A DNA stretch of 64,000 nt from an uncultured Bacteroidales bacterium (GCA_905233685.1 CAJOEZ010000022.1:1-64000), one strand, 5' to 3'; positions 35,921 to 44,174 are shown, counted from the stretch's first letter. The notes: generated by a model from the sequence alone, not told the origin. Numbers and translations are program-made.

Positions 35921-36352
35921 ATGAAATTCTATGACATTGATTCTGTTTTCACCTTCGGGAAATACGAGGGCATGACCATCGCCGAAGTGTACGAAAAAGA
36001 CCCTAAATACCTGAAATACTGCGAAGAAAACATCGACGAGTTCTATGTGTCGCCTTCGGTGATGCGTGAACTCAAGTCGATGAACCGCGCCATCAACGAC
36101 TCGGCTTTGCTCGACGTGAATTTTGACAAAATGAGCGACGACGAAATCGACAGTTTCATCACCGACCACGACGAGGAGGACGAGTTCGACGAATCCAAAC
36201 TAGAGCGCGACTTCGATTGGGACAACAACGACTTTGCTGACGATTCGCCCTTCGACGAGTTTGAGGACGAGTTCGACGAAGAGGAATTCAACGACGAGTT
36301 TGGCGACAGCTTCGATGAAAGCATCGACGGCGGGTTCGACGAATTGTATTGA
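35921..36352 (+). CDS. Small protein with ExoX-C-like N-terminus and very acidic tail
   Basis: A protein of 143 residues from the ATG at 35921. Residues 8-35 (VFTFGKYEGMTIAEVYEKDP..YLKYC) match the short 'fgkykg' motif found at the C-terminus of exonuclease X-like proteins and in small stand-alone proteins. From about residue 75 the sequence is dominated by Asp, Glu and Phe (EEDEFDESKLERDF, EFEDEFDEEEF), so the tail is probably disordered and strongly negative. It may bind a basic protein or mimic nucleic acid; that is a guess. The function is unknown. Confidence 0.8.
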   Translation: MKFYDIDSVFTFGKYEGMTIAEVYEKDPKYLKYCEENIDEFYVSPSVMRELKSMNRAINDSALLDVNFDKMSDDEIDSFITDHDEEDEFDESKLERDFDWDNNDFADDSPFDEFEDEFDEEEFNDEFGDSFDESIDGGFDELY

Positions 36353-36374
36353 TTTTCAATATTTTAAAAATAAA

Positions 36375-36428
36375 AATTTCTGCCCTTTATAGATTCCCAA
36401 GGGAATGACATAAAGGGCAGAAACTTTT
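36375..36428. terminator. Bidirectional terminator between convergent genes
   Basis: A perfect 14-bp inverted repeat, TTTCTGCCCTTTAT and ATAAAGGGCAGAAA, with T- or A-rich flanks on both sides. Confidence 0.8.
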
Positions 36429-36434
36429 AGTTCA

Positions 36435-37376
36435 TTAAGCGTTAATTCGCTCAGAGATAGAATACACGCGCTTCTCACGCTGCGTCGAGGTAATCATCTC
36501 GGCGAGAAAACCCGTCGAAAAGAGCTGCACACCGATGATGATGGCCAAGAGCGCGAAATAGAACAACGGTCGGCGCGTCATTCCGTACACATGGCCAAAG
36601 AGCCGCGTGCAAGCCAAATACACAGCAATGACAAAACCTATCAGGAAAGTGATGGAGCCCAGCAGCCCAAAGAAATGCATCGGTCTGTTGCTGAACTTCG
36701 AGATGAAATTGATGGTCAACAAATCGAGATAGCCACGGATGAAACGGCTCATGCCGAACTTGCTCGTGCCGTATTTCCGCTTCTGATGGTGAACTTCCTT
36801 CTCCCCAATATGGGTGAAACCGTTCATCTTGGCAATGACGGGAATGTAACGGTGCATCTCGCCATAGACCTGGATGCTTTTCACCACCTCGTTGCGATAC
36901 GCTTTCAAACCGCAGTTGAAATCGTGCAGTTTGATGCCCGACATGACGCGAGTGGTCCAGTTGAAGAACTTCGAGGGAATGTTTTTGGCAATCTTCGAGT
37001 CGTAACGCACTTTCTTCCAGCCTGATACAAGGTCGTACCCGTCTTCTTTAATCATCCTGTATAGTTCGGGAATTTCATCGGGGCTGTCCTGAAGGTCGGC
37101 GTCCATGGTGATGACCACATCGCCTTGAACGATTTTGAAGCCCTCATTCAAAGCCGGTGACTTGCCGTAATTCCTCCTGAAGCGCAAAGCCTTCACATTG
37201 GGATTGGCCTGCGCAAGTTGCTGGATAATAGCCCAGGAATTGTCAGTGGAGCCATCGTCGACAAACACGATTTCGTATGAAAAATTGTGTTCGTCCATGA
37301 CCCGGCGAATCCAAGATTCCAACTCAGGCAGCGACTCGGCTTCATTCAGTAGCGGTATGACAACAGAAATGTCCAT
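36435..37376 (-). CDS. Family 2 glycosyltransferase (DPM1/GtrB-like)
   Basis: A protein of 313 residues. The GT-A catalytic domain shows VVIPLLNEAESLPEL, EIVFVDDGSTDNS, NYGKSPALNEGF, VITMDADLQDSPDEIP (metal-binding DAD) and HDFNCGLKAYR. Two transmembrane helices follow (FGLLGSITFLIGFVIAVYLA, FALLAIIIGVQLFSTGFLAEM). The layout fits polyprenyl-phosphate glycosyltransferases that make lipid-linked sugars for surface glycans. Its ATG is two bases after the serS stop, so the two form one unit. Confidence 0.92.
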   Translation of the reverse strand: MDISVVIPLLNEAESLPELESWIRRVMDEHNFSYEIVFVDDGSTDNSWAIIQQLAQANPNVKALRFRRNYGKSPALNEGFKIVQGDVVITMDADLQDSPDEIPELYRMIKEDGYDLVSGWKKVRYDSKIAKNIPSKFFNWTTRVMSGIKLHDFNCGLKAYRNEVVKSIQVYGEMHRYIPVIAKMNGFTHIGEKEVHHQKRKYGTSKFGMSRFIRGYLDLLTINFISKFSNRPMHFFGLLGSITFLIGFVIAVYLACTRLFGHVYGMTRRPLFYFALLAIIIGVQLFSTGFLAEMITSTQREKRVYSISERINA

Positions 37377-37378
37377 AA

Positions 37379-38656
37379 TTATCTGATTTCAGTTTTTCCA
37401 CCCATATAAGGTTGCAGGGCCTTTGGGATAGCCACGCTACCGTCGGCGCGGAGGTTGTTCTCCAAGAAGGCAATCAACATTCGCGGCGGAGCCACCACCG
37501 TATTATTTAAGGTATGGGCGAAATAGTTTCCGTTCTTCCCCTTGATTCTGATTTTCAGTCTACGCGCCTGAGCATCACCGAGATAAGAGCAACTACCCAC
37601 CTCGAAATACTTCTTCTGGCGCGGCGACCAAGCCTCCACGTCAAGTGATTTCACCTTCAAGTCGGCCAAGTCGCCCGAGCAGCATTCCAAAGTGCGCACG
37701 GGGATGTCCATCGAGCGGAACAACTCAACCGTGTTTTTCCACATTTGCTCGTACCAATAGTCGGCCTCCTCTTGCTTGCAAAGCACCACCATTTCCTGTT
37801 TCTCGAACTGGTGGATGCGGTACACGCCGCGCTCCTCGATGCCGTGTGCGCCTTTCTCCTTGCGGAAACAGGGAGAATAGCTCGTCAAAGTGAGCGGCAG
37901 GGATTCCTCTGGAACAATTTGGTCGATGAACTTGCCAATCATCGAGTGCTCGCTCGTGCCGATGAGGTAAAGGTCCTCGCCTTCAATCTTGTACATCATC
38001 GCGTCCATCTCGGCGAAACTCATCACGCCGGAGACGATTTCGCTACGCACCATGAAAGGCGGCACGCAGTAGGTGAAGCCCTTGTCAATCATGAAGTCAC
38101 GCGCGTAGGTGATGACGGCGGAATGCAGGCGCGCGATGTCGCCCATGAGGTAATAGAAGCCGTTGCCCGCCACGCGGTGCGCCGAGTCGAGGTCGAGGCC
38201 GTTGAACTTGGCCATGATGTCGGCGTGATACGGCACTTCAAAATCGGGCACTACAGGCTCGCCGAAGCGTTCCTTCTCCACGTTGAAGCTGTCATCCTTC
38301 CCTATCGGCACTTCAGGCGCGATGATGTTCGGGATGGAATACATCACCTTGGTGAGTTGCTCCATGAGTGAAGTCTGCTGCTTTCCGAGGTTTTCCAACT
38401 CCTGCGCGTTGGCCTCCACGAGCTTCTTCATCTCATTGGCCTTGTCCTTTTCGCCGTTCTTGAACAGGATGCCGATTTCCTTGGAAATAGAGTTGCGCTG
38501 CGAACGGAGATCGTCTGCTTTCTGCTGACAATCACAATATTGCGTATACAGGTTGACGGCCTCATCGACGAGAGGCAACTTGCTGTCCTGGAATTTCTTC
38601 TTGATGTTCTCCCTGACCACGTCGGGGTTCTTGACTAAAAATTTGATGTCGATCAT
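37379..38656 (-). CDS. serS: Seryl-tRNA synthetase
   Basis: A protein of 425 residues. The N-terminal tRNA-binding coiled coil (residues about 30-105) precedes the class II core: motif 2 at FRKEKGAHGIEERGVYRIHQFEKQE and motif 3 at GKNGNYFAHTLNNTVVAPPRMLIAFLENN. TSEHSMIGKFIDQI and CCSGDLADLKVKSLDVEAWSP are also family landmarks. It charges tRNA-Ser in the cytoplasm. The ATG at 38656 gives the family start MIDIKFLVKNPDVV; the longer frame starts inside the -7 box region. Confidence 0.97.
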   Translation of the reverse strand: MIDIKFLVKNPDVVRENIKKKFQDSKLPLVDEAVNLYTQYCDCQQKADDLRSQRNSISKEIGILFKNGEKDKANEMKKLVEANAQELENLGKQQTSLMEQLTKVMYSIPNIIAPEVPIGKDDSFNVEKERFGEPVVPDFEVPYHADIMAKFNGLDLDSAHRVAGNGFYYLMGDIARLHSAVITYARDFMIDKGFTYCVPPFMVRSEIVSGVMSFAEMDAMMYKIEGEDLYLIGTSEHSMIGKFIDQIVPEESLPLTLTSYSPCFRKEKGAHGIEERGVYRIHQFEKQEMVVLCKQEEADYWYEQMWKNTVELFRSMDIPVRTLECCSGDLADLKVKSLDVEAWSPRQKKYFEVGSCSYLGDAQARRLKIRIKGKNGNYFAHTLNNTVVAPPRMLIAFLENNLRADGSVAIPKALQPYMGGKTEIR

Positions 38657-38677
38657 GATGGATGTTTTTAAGACGGG

Positions 38678-38685
38678 CAAAGATA
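38678..38685 (-). promoter_or_regulatory. -7 box TATCTTTG for serS
   Basis: A TAnnTTTG match on the minus strand, 21 bases before the ATG at 38656. Confidence 0.5.
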
Positions 38686-38718
38686 GGAATTTTCTTGCAA
38701 TTCACACGGACATGGCAT

Positions 38719-38754
38719 AAAAAAAGCCCGCAGGTTTGCAACCTACAGGCTTTT
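38719..38754 (-). terminator. Terminator after the YegP-like gene
   Basis: AAAAGCC..AGGTT and AACCT..GGCTTTT form a stem with a small internal mismatch; T and A runs on both sides make it usable in either direction. Confidence 0.7.
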
Positions 38755-38783
38755 GCATCATTTTAATTTCCGGCATTAAAAGC

Positions 38784-39122
38784 TCACTTTTCCTCCGTCA
38801 GGTCAATGATTTCGGCTTGGGGAGCATTCTTCATTACCGAAGCAATGCCGTTCTTCATGTTGGTGTCGTTGGCGTACATCTGGCTCGAACCGATAATTTG
38901 GCCGTTGGAAGCCATCAGGTTGAAGAATGGTTTGCCGTTGGAAGCCACCTTGACGTCAAAGCGTTTCTGATCCTGGCAGTTCTTCTTTACGGACTCCACG
39001 CCATTGAGGCAGGAAGCCTTGGTTTTGTACCCTTCGCTCGTGAGGATTACTTGGCCATTGGTAGCTTTCAGGTTGAATTGGAATTCACCGTTTTTCCTAG
39101 TTTTGATTTCAAATTTTCCCAT
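38784..39122 (-). CDS. YegP family protein (two DUF1508 repeats)
   Basis: A protein of 112 residues made of two copies of the DUF1508 beta-alpha unit: FEIKTRKNGEFQFNLKATNGQVILTSEGY..CLNGVESVKKN and FDVKVASNGKPFFNLMASNGQIIGSSQMY..MKNGIASVMKN. The family is small, widespread and of uncertain function, often linked to stress. A full -33/-7 promoter lies upstream and a terminator follows, so it is monocistronic and probably well expressed. Confidence 0.93.
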   Translation of the reverse strand: MGKFEIKTRKNGEFQFNLKATNGQVILTSEGYKTKASCLNGVESVKKNCQDQKRFDVKVASNGKPFFNLMASNGQIIGSSQMYANDTNMKNGIASVMKNAPQAEIIDLTEEK

Positions 39123-39153
39123 ATTTCTCTGTTTTTAAGGTTGGTTAAGGCTG

Positions 39154-39184
39154 CAAATATACATTTTTTTCTTCGTTTTGCAAA
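39154..39184 (-). promoter_or_regulatory. Complete Bacteroidota promoter (TTTG-N19-TATATTTG) for the YegP-like gene
   Basis: The -7 box TATATTTG is at 39154-39161 and the -33 TTTG at 39181-39184 on the minus strand, with exactly 19 bases between. It is the best consensus promoter in the window. Confidence 0.75.
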
Positions 39185-39197
39185 AAAAATGGATTTT

Positions 39198-39914
39198 TTA
39201 CTGCAATCTCGACAAAAGTTCATCGCGATAGCTGGCCCCAACGGGAACCTTGTTTCCCGCCACGGTGACGTCCGATTTGTCCAAATCCTGTATGTGCTTA
39301 AAAGACACAATGTAAGACTTATGGACGCGCACAAAACGGTCCTTGGGCAACAGATCCTCCAAATCCTTCAAAGCGAACAAGGCCGTGATGCGACGCTGTG
39401 TGGTGTGGAAAGTGACATATTCATGCTGTCCCTCGATGAAAAGCAGGTCATCGTAATTAATCTTATATAGCTTATAATCAGCTTTTACCGTGATGAAATC
39501 ATTCGACTTGCTGACGGTATCGGCTGTTTTCTCCGCATTTCCACCATGCGGTTTCACATTGCCGATGGCCTTGTTGATGGCTTGGATGAAACGCGGGAAG
39601 TCAAACGGCTTCAGCAGATAGTCCGAAACAGCCAAGTTGAAGGCGTCGACGGCATACTCCGAATAGGCCGTGGTGAAAATGACGGCGGGCTTGTTTTCCA
39701 AGCTTTTCACCAATTCAAGCCCCGTCAAATCAGGCATTTGTATATCAAGAAGCATGATATCCACAGCGTTGTTTTTCAAGACTTCCATAGCCTCGAATGC
39801 GTTCGAGCAAGTGGCCACCAATTGCAAGGAATCCACCTTGGAGACATAGTCTTGCAACAGTTTTTGCGCCAAATATTCGTCATCGACGATAATCACATTA
39901 TATTTCTCTTTCAT
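39198..39914 (-). CDS. LytTR family response regulator
   Basis: A protein of 238 residues. The N-terminal receiver domain has the acidic pair in VIIVDDEYLAQ, the phospho-acceptor Asp in DIMLLDIQMPDLTGLEL, and the conserved Thr and Lys in IFTTAYSEYAVDAF and DYLLKPFDFPRF. The C-terminal LytTR DNA-binding domain spans about residues 140-238 (FITVKADYKLYKINYDDLLFIEGQHEYVTF, RFVRVHKSYIV). It is activated by the histidine kinase whose gene ends four bases into its start (ATGA overlap). Target genes are unknown. Confidence 0.95.
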   Translation of the reverse strand: MKEKYNVIIVDDEYLAQKLLQDYVSKVDSLQLVATCSNAFEAMEVLKNNAVDIMLLDIQMPDLTGLELVKSLENKPAVIFTTAYSEYAVDAFNLAVSDYLLKPFDFPRFIQAINKAIGNVKPHGGNAEKTADTVSKSNDFITVKADYKLYKINYDDLLFIEGQHEYVTFHTTQRRITALFALKDLEDLLPKDRFVRVHKSYIVSFKHIQDLDKSDVTVAGNKVPVGASYRDELLSRLQ

Positions 39915-40975
39915 AGCTCAATTCTGACTTTATAAACCTCGTTATCTTGTTGAATATCAAATTTATAATTCTCTCCATAGTGCAACATCAAGCGTTGTTG
40001 GACGTTATTTAGCCCAATGGCCGACTTCTTTTCCTCTCCTCCATTGCCCACCACCGGAAGGGCATTTTTGGCCACTGTGTTTTCCGCCTCAAAACAAAAA
40101 CCGCGACCTGCCTGTTTGATGCTGACGTGCACATAGCCATCGGGATGAGTCTCCAAACGGCTGTATTTGAAGCAGTTCTCTATGATGGGCTGCAACAGCA
40201 TGGGCGCAATCATAAAGTCTTCCTTCTCCACCTCCTTCTTCAAATACACGTCACGACGACCGCCCATGCGCATCATCTGGAAATCGATAAAATTTTCTAT
40301 GTACTTGATTTCCTTGCTCAAAGGAATCATTTCGGCCTGACAGTCCACAAGCACGTAGCGCAGCATTTCCGAAAGCTTCAGCACCCCGTCGGCAGCATTG
40401 TCATCGTGTGTGTAAACCATTGAGTATATGTTGTTTAACGCATTGAAAAGGAAGTGCGGGTTGATTTGCGACTTCAGATAACGCAACTCCATGTCTAGTT
40501 TCTCGCTCTTCAGTTGATCGGAAATGATTCTCTCCTCGTTTTCCTTGAGCTGGAAATAGAATATTACCGTGATGGCATAAGTGGCTATGAACCAAATCAA
40601 ACGCACCAGGAAAGCCACCAAAATGAACGGGAAAAACGACATTTCGTTGAACGGCCACCCGTCAATCCAGTGCAGAAGACAGGCATCGATAGCCGTTGAG
40701 GCCGCCGCCCAAGCGACAATGCCCACAATGGAATGCAAGATGAAAAGCACCACCCTGCCGCGTTGCAGGAAATGTTCAAGCAACACCTTATTAATAAAAG
40801 CAACCAACAGCACCACCAAACCCACGAAGCAAAGCGAACTCACCACGCGGAAAAGGAAATTGTTGTTGGAATGCACTGTGAAGAAAATAACGAACAGCAC
40901 TACCCAAATGATGCCGTTGCGGTAAAGTCGCTGCAACAGGTCAAGATTGGCGGTGGGCAAAGTCCTTTTCTTCAT
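39911..40975 (-). CDS. LytS/YehU-type sensor histidine kinase
   Basis: A protein of 354 residues. Four hydrophobic helices fill roughly residues 20-145, with no large sensor domain, then a short linker and the His_kinase domain: QINPHFLFNALNNIYSM (phospho-acceptor His) and the ATPase domain with N box APMLLQPIIENCFKYS and GIGLNNVQQRL-type G box (SAIGLNNVQQRLMLHYG). It phosphorylates the LytTR regulator encoded next; the stop and start overlap as ATGA. The membrane part probably senses the envelope. Confidence 0.95.
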   Translation of the reverse strand: MKKRTLPTANLDLLQRLYRNGIIWVVLFVIFFTVHSNNNFLFRVVSSLCFVGLVVLLVAFINKVLLEHFLQRGRVVLFILHSIVGIVAWAAASTAIDACLLHWIDGWPFNEMSFFPFILVAFLVRLIWFIATYAITVIFYFQLKENEERIISDQLKSEKLDMELRYLKSQINPHFLFNALNNIYSMVYTHDDNAADGVLKLSEMLRYVLVDCQAEMIPLSKEIKYIENFIDFQMMRMGGRRDVYLKKEVEKEDFMIAPMLLQPIIENCFKYSRLETHPDGYVHVSIKQAGRGFCFEAENTVAKNALPVVGNGGEEKKSAIGLNNVQQRLMLHYGENYKFDIQQDNEVYKVRIEL

Positions 40976-40992
40976 CTCCGTGATTTTGAGCG

Positions 40993-41000
40993 CAAAGATA
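40993..41000 (-). promoter_or_regulatory. -7 box TATCTTTG for the two-component pair
   Basis: A TAnnTTTG match on the minus strand, 17 bases before the kinase ATG at 40975. Confidence 0.5.
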
Positions 41001-41081
41001 GGGCGAAAACCGAAATTATCAACCGCTTTTCACTAAAAAAAGAGAAAATGTCACTAATCAAGATGGGCATTGGCAGCGACC

Positions 41082-41963
41082 TCACGCTTTCTTCTCCGTC
41101 AAAATCATAAACAAAATAGCGAACAAAATCAGCGCGACACCGAGGGCAACATTGAACGTAAAAGCCTCGTGGAAAACCAATGTCCCAATGACGATGGCCG
41201 TCAAGGGTTCGAGAATGCCGAGAATCGAGGTTTTAGTAGCACCAACAGCCTTACTTGATGCCGCCAATGTGATGGTGGCGATGGTGGTCGGAAGAACGGC
41301 CAAGCCCAAGATATTCAGCCAACTGAACGCATCGGGGACGGGATTGAGATGCATGCCAAAACCCGACAAAGCAAACAACATCACCGAGCCGATGAGGAAG
41401 CAATAAAAAGTCAAAGTGAGGTTGGGAATGGCTTTGACTTGCCGGCTCAGGTTGACAATAACTATAAATAAAGTGTAGCACAGCCCAGAGGCTACCACAA
41501 GAGCGATGCCGCGCCAGTCGATGAAGCCGCCTCCGCCCTTGACGGAGAGCAAGACCGCACCTGCCACGCCCGCGAAAATGGAAATCCAAGTCTGCCACGT
41601 TGGAAACTGCCCGAAAAACATCATAATCAACGCGACCATGATGGGATAGACGTATAAAATGCTCGTGGCGATGCCCGACGGGATGTATTTGTAGGCTTCA
41701 AAAAGGGTGATACTGCAACCGGTGAACAAGACACCAAGAATCGCCATCAAGCCAAATTGCTTCCAACTGATACGAATCTGCTTTTTCGCGACCAGCATAT
41801 AAGCCAACATCAGCAAAGTGGCCACACCATAGCGGTAGAATAGCAACGAATTGACATCCAATCCCTTATTGATGACCGGAACGCCAAAAAGCGGGTTCAT
41901 GCCATAAGTGATGCCCGAGATGATGCCGGCAACATAGCCCCAACGAAGTTTGTTCTTTTGCAT
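41082..41963 (-). CDS. EamA/DMT family transporter
   Basis: A protein of 293 residues from the ATG at 41963; an in-frame ATG at 41978 is also possible. It has ten transmembrane helices in two EamA repeats (GYVAGIISGITYGMNPLFGVPVI..LLFYRYGVATLLMLAYML and GIALVVASGLCYTLFIVIVNL), each ending with a longer helix pair. Such carriers export or import small metabolites such as amino acids; the substrate is unknown. A palindromic repeat (41990-42049) lies in the probable 5' UTR. Confidence 0.9.
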   Translation of the reverse strand: MQKNKLRWGYVAGIISGITYGMNPLFGVPVINKGLDVNSLLFYRYGVATLLMLAYMLVAKKQIRISWKQFGLMAILGVLFTGCSITLFEAYKYIPSGIATSILYVYPIMVALIMMFFGQFPTWQTWISIFAGVAGAVLLSVKGGGGFIDWRGIALVVASGLCYTLFIVIVNLSRQVKAIPNLTLTFYCFLIGSVMLFALSGFGMHLNPVPDAFSWLNILGLAVLPTTIATITLAASSKAVGATKTSILGILEPLTAIVIGTLVFHEAFTFNVALGVALILFAILFMILTEKKA

Positions 41964-41989
41964 AGTGTTGAACTGCATTTGTTCGGCAT

Positions 41990-42049
41990 TTCGACAGGCT
42001 CAATGTCCTTGGTTTTTATGTAACAGTCAAGGTCCCTGAGCCTGTCGAA
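41990..42049. repeat. Palindromic repeat copy B
   Basis: TTCGACAGGCTCA..TCCTT and AAGGTCCCTGAGCCTGTCGAA face each other over about 19 bases. The arms match copy A at 20020-20080. It lies between the transporter gene and its promoter box at 42074. Confidence 0.85.
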
Positions 42050-42073
42050 GGGCCGTAACTCATTAAAAGTTTG

Positions 42074-42081
42074 CAAAATTA
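42074..42081 (-). promoter_or_regulatory. -7 box TAATTTTG for the EamA transporter
   Basis: A TAnnTTTG match on the minus strand, 110 bases before the ATG; the transcript leader would contain the palindromic repeat. Confidence 0.4.
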
Positions 42082-42114
42082 TGGAATTTTGTAAGCCAAT
42101 TCACTGAAATTTTG

Positions 42115-42122
42115 TACTTTTG
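42115..42122 (+). promoter_or_regulatory. -7 box TACTTTTG for rpsP
   Basis: An exact TAnnTTTG match 61 bases before the ATG at 42184. Confidence 0.55.
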
Positions 42123-42183
42123 CAGCCGAAACCTCGGGTAGGTTTTAGTTAATTCATTAAAAATCAACTTAAAACATCAAATT

Positions 42184-42774
42184 ATGCCTGCAAAAATCAG
42201 ATTGCAAAGACATGGCAAGAAGGGTCAGCCCTTCTATCACATCGTAGTTGCCGACTCTCGTTCGCCACGTGATGGCAAGTTCATTGAGAAATTAGGTACC
42301 TACAACCCACTCACCAACCCCGCCCAAATCAACATCAAGTTTGACAGGGCTTTGTATTGGTACAGCGTTGGCGCACAGCCGACCGACACAGCCCGCTCGC
42401 TGCTCAGCAAGACCGGCGTCATGATGAAGTATCACCTGATGCGCGGTGTCCAGAAAGGTGCCATGACCGAGGAACAAGCCGAAGTCAAGTTCCAGAACTG
42501 GATGAAGGAGAAGGAAGCCAAGATGGCTGGTATCGTGAAGGCTAACGAAGAGAAGGCCCGTGGCGAAAAGAAGACCCGTCTGGATGCCGAGAAGCAAGTG
42601 AACGAGGCTCGCGCTGCCGAACTCGCCAAGAAGAAACTCGCCGAAATCGAGGCCAAGAGAGCTGAAGAGGCTGCTGCTAAAGCCGCCGCCGAAGCCGAGG
42701 CCGCCGCTGAAGAAGCTCCCGCCGAGGAGGCTCCTGTCGCCGAAGCCGCTGCTGAAGCTCCTGCCGAAGCCTAA
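42184..42774 (+). CDS. rpsP: 30S ribosomal protein S16 with long C-terminal extension
   Basis: A protein of 196 residues, about twice the usual S16. The first 85 or so are ordinary S16 ([62 protein letters not shown]). The rest is a Lys/Glu/Ala-rich probable coiled coil that ends in an Ala/Glu low-complexity tail ([18 protein letters not shown]). Extended S16 proteins are common in Bacteroidota; the role of the tail is unknown. Monocistronic, with a terminator. Confidence 0.96.
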   Translation: MPAKIRLQRHGKKGQPFYHIVVADSRSPRDGKFIEKLGTYNPLTNPAQINIKFDRALYWYSVGAQPTDTARSLLSKTGVMMKYHLMRGVQKGAMTEEQAEVKFQNWMKEKEAKMAGIVKANEEKARGEKKTRLDAEKQVNEARAAELAKKKLAEIEAKRAEEAAAKAAAEAEAAAEEAPAEEAPVAEAAAEAPAEA

Positions 42775-42795
42775 TCGCGAGTTTTCAAATTGCAT

Positions 42796-42826
42796 AAAAA
42801 CCGCTCCTGTTGGGGCGGTTTTTTTG
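42796..42826 (+). terminator. Terminator after rpsP
   Basis: AAACCGCTCC and GGGGCGGTTT form a stem with a TGTT loop, followed by a run of T. Confidence 0.8.
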
Positions 42827-42850
42827 TTTAGAGTTTAGTGTTTAGAAGGC

Positions 42851-42915
42851 AGGTTGCTGAGCCTGTCGAAGCACCGTCATTCTAAAGTCGGCCCTTCGAC
42901 AAGCTCAGGGACCTT
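42851..42915. repeat. Palindromic repeat copy C, inverted arrangement
   Basis: GCTGAGCCTGTCGAAG and CTTCGACAAGCTCAGG are the same arms as copies A and B, but the CGAAG ends face the loop of about 23 bases instead of the CCTT ends. It lies between the rpsP terminator and the stop of the phosphatase-like gene. Confidence 0.85.
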
Positions 42916-42920
42916 AACTT

Positions 42921-43247
42921 TTACAAACCACGGAAAAACAAATACGCCTCGTTTTTGATATAATCACGCAGTTCGCGACACTCCTCGATGGTTTCCGGCA
43001 ATGGCAAATCGGGACAATCATAGACGAAATCGAAAGCTGAAACATCAACTGTTTTGACATCGCACGGCTCATAACCCGTCAAATCAATCAGACATTCCTT
43101 CATGGCAGTAATCACCATTGGCTCAATGGATTGCAAAGGATTTCGTCCCGCTGAAATCACCTCCAACGAGGTCGAATAATCGCGCAAAAACGCCGCCGCC
43201 ATCGGGCCGCAGCAGGCATCGGTTTCGGTCAATACAAGAATCTTCAC
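42921..43247 (-). CDS. LMW phosphatase/ArsC-like protein with degenerate active site
   Basis: A protein of 108 residues using the GTG at 43247, which sits 18 bases after the -7 box; ATG starts further upstream would precede the promoter. The fold follows low-molecular-weight protein tyrosine phosphatases and arsenate reductases: beta strand VKILVL, then PMAAAFLRDYS, LEVISAGRNP, MKECLIDLTGYEP and AFDFVYDCPDLPLPE. In place of the phosphate loop C-x5-R-S it has T-E-T-D-A-C-C-G, so both the nucleophilic Cys and the Arg are missing. Catalysis by the known mechanism is therefore unlikely; it may bind a ligand or partner instead. Confidence 0.75.
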   Translation of the reverse strand: MKILVLTETDACCGPMAAAFLRDYSTSLEVISAGRNPLQSIEPMVITAMKECLIDLTGYEPCDVKTVDVSAFDFVYDCPDLPLPETIEECRELRDYIKNEAYLFFRGL

Positions 43248-43265
43248 ACCTTTATTATTACACTG

Positions 43266-43273
43266 CAAAAATA
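43266..43273 (-). promoter_or_regulatory. -7 box TATTTTTG for the phosphatase-like gene
   Basis: A TAnnTTTG match on the minus strand that supports the GTG start at 43247. Confidence 0.55.
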
Positions 43274-43334
43274 CGAGAAATCGGCAAAAATGAAGTTTTT
43301 TGGTCAGAAAATACGCCAATTCAAGGCGATTTAC

Positions 43335-43342
43335 TATTTTTG
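43335..43342 (+). promoter_or_regulatory. -7 box TATTTTTG for the yebC-like gene
   Basis: A TAnnTTTG match 33 bases before the ATG at 43376. Confidence 0.55.
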
Positions 43343-43375
43343 CAACCTAAAAATAAAAAATCTAAAAATCTAAAT

Positions 43376-44104
43376 ATGGGAAGAGCATTTGAATACCGCA
43401 AAGCGGCCAAGCTGAAAAGATGGGGACACATGTCAAGAGTGTTCCCTAAACTCGGAAAACTGATCACCATCGCTGCCAAGGAAGGCGGTCCTGACCCGGA
43501 CATGAACCCCAAACTTCGCCAGGCCATCCAGAACGCCAAGGCGGAGAATATGCCTAAGGACAATATCGATGCCGCCATCAAGCGCGCCACCGACAAGGAT
43601 GCCGCCAACCTCGTGGAAATCACTTACGAAGGCAAAGGACCCTTCGGCATCCAGTGCATGGTGGAATGCGCCACCGACAACACCACGCGCACCGTGGCCA
43701 ACGTGAAGTCGTACTTCAACAAGTGCGGCGGCTCGTTCCTGCCCATGGGCTCTTTGGAATTCATGTTCACGCGCAAGGCCGTCTTTGAAATCGAGATGCC
43801 CGCCGGCATGGACAAGGACGAACTGGAGCTTGAACTCATCGACTACGGCTTGGACGAAATCGTCAGTGAAACCGACGAAGAGGAAGGCACCACCACGACC
43901 ACCGTCTACACCGCTTGGACCGACTACGGCACCATGCACGATGCCTTGGAAGAACGCAAAATCAACATCGTGAAGGCCAACCTTCAACGTTTCCCCAACC
44001 AGACCGTCAGTTTCACCGACGAGCAGATGGTGGAAATCGAGAAGTTCTTGGACAAAATCGACGAGGACGAAGACGTACAAGCCGTCTACACCAATATGGA
44101 GTAA
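43376..44104 (+). CDS. YebC/PmpR family transcription/translation regulator
   Basis: A protein of 242 residues. The ATG at 43376 gives the family start MGRAFEYRKAAKLKRWGHMS, and other landmarks are FPKLGKLITIAAKEGGPDPDMNPKLRQAIQNAKAENMPKDNIDAAIKRA, YEGKGPFGIQCMVEC, TDNTTRTVANVKSYFNKCGG and the final INIVKANLQRFPNQTV. The longer upstream frame overlaps the opposite-strand gene and is not used. YebC proteins bind DNA in some species and act on ribosomes stalled at proline runs in others. A strong terminator follows. Confidence 0.95.
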   Translation: MGRAFEYRKAAKLKRWGHMSRVFPKLGKLITIAAKEGGPDPDMNPKLRQAIQNAKAENMPKDNIDAAIKRATDKDAANLVEITYEGKGPFGIQCMVECATDNTTRTVANVKSYFNKCGGSFLPMGSLEFMFTRKAVFEIEMPAGMDKDELELELIDYGLDEIVSETDEEEGTTTTTVYTAWTDYGTMHDALEERKINIVKANLQRFPNQTVSFTDEQMVEIEKFLDKIDEDEDVQAVYTNME

Positions 44105-44130
44105 TTATTCATTACAACTATGTCGTTAAT

Positions 44131-44164
44131 AAGCAACACGTTCCACTACGTGTTGCTTTTTTCT
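44131..44164 (+). terminator. Terminator after the yebC-like gene
   Basis: AAGCAACACGT and ACGTGTTGCTT form a perfect 11-bp stem, followed by a T run. Confidence 0.85.
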
Positions 44165-44174
44165 TGATGAAAAA

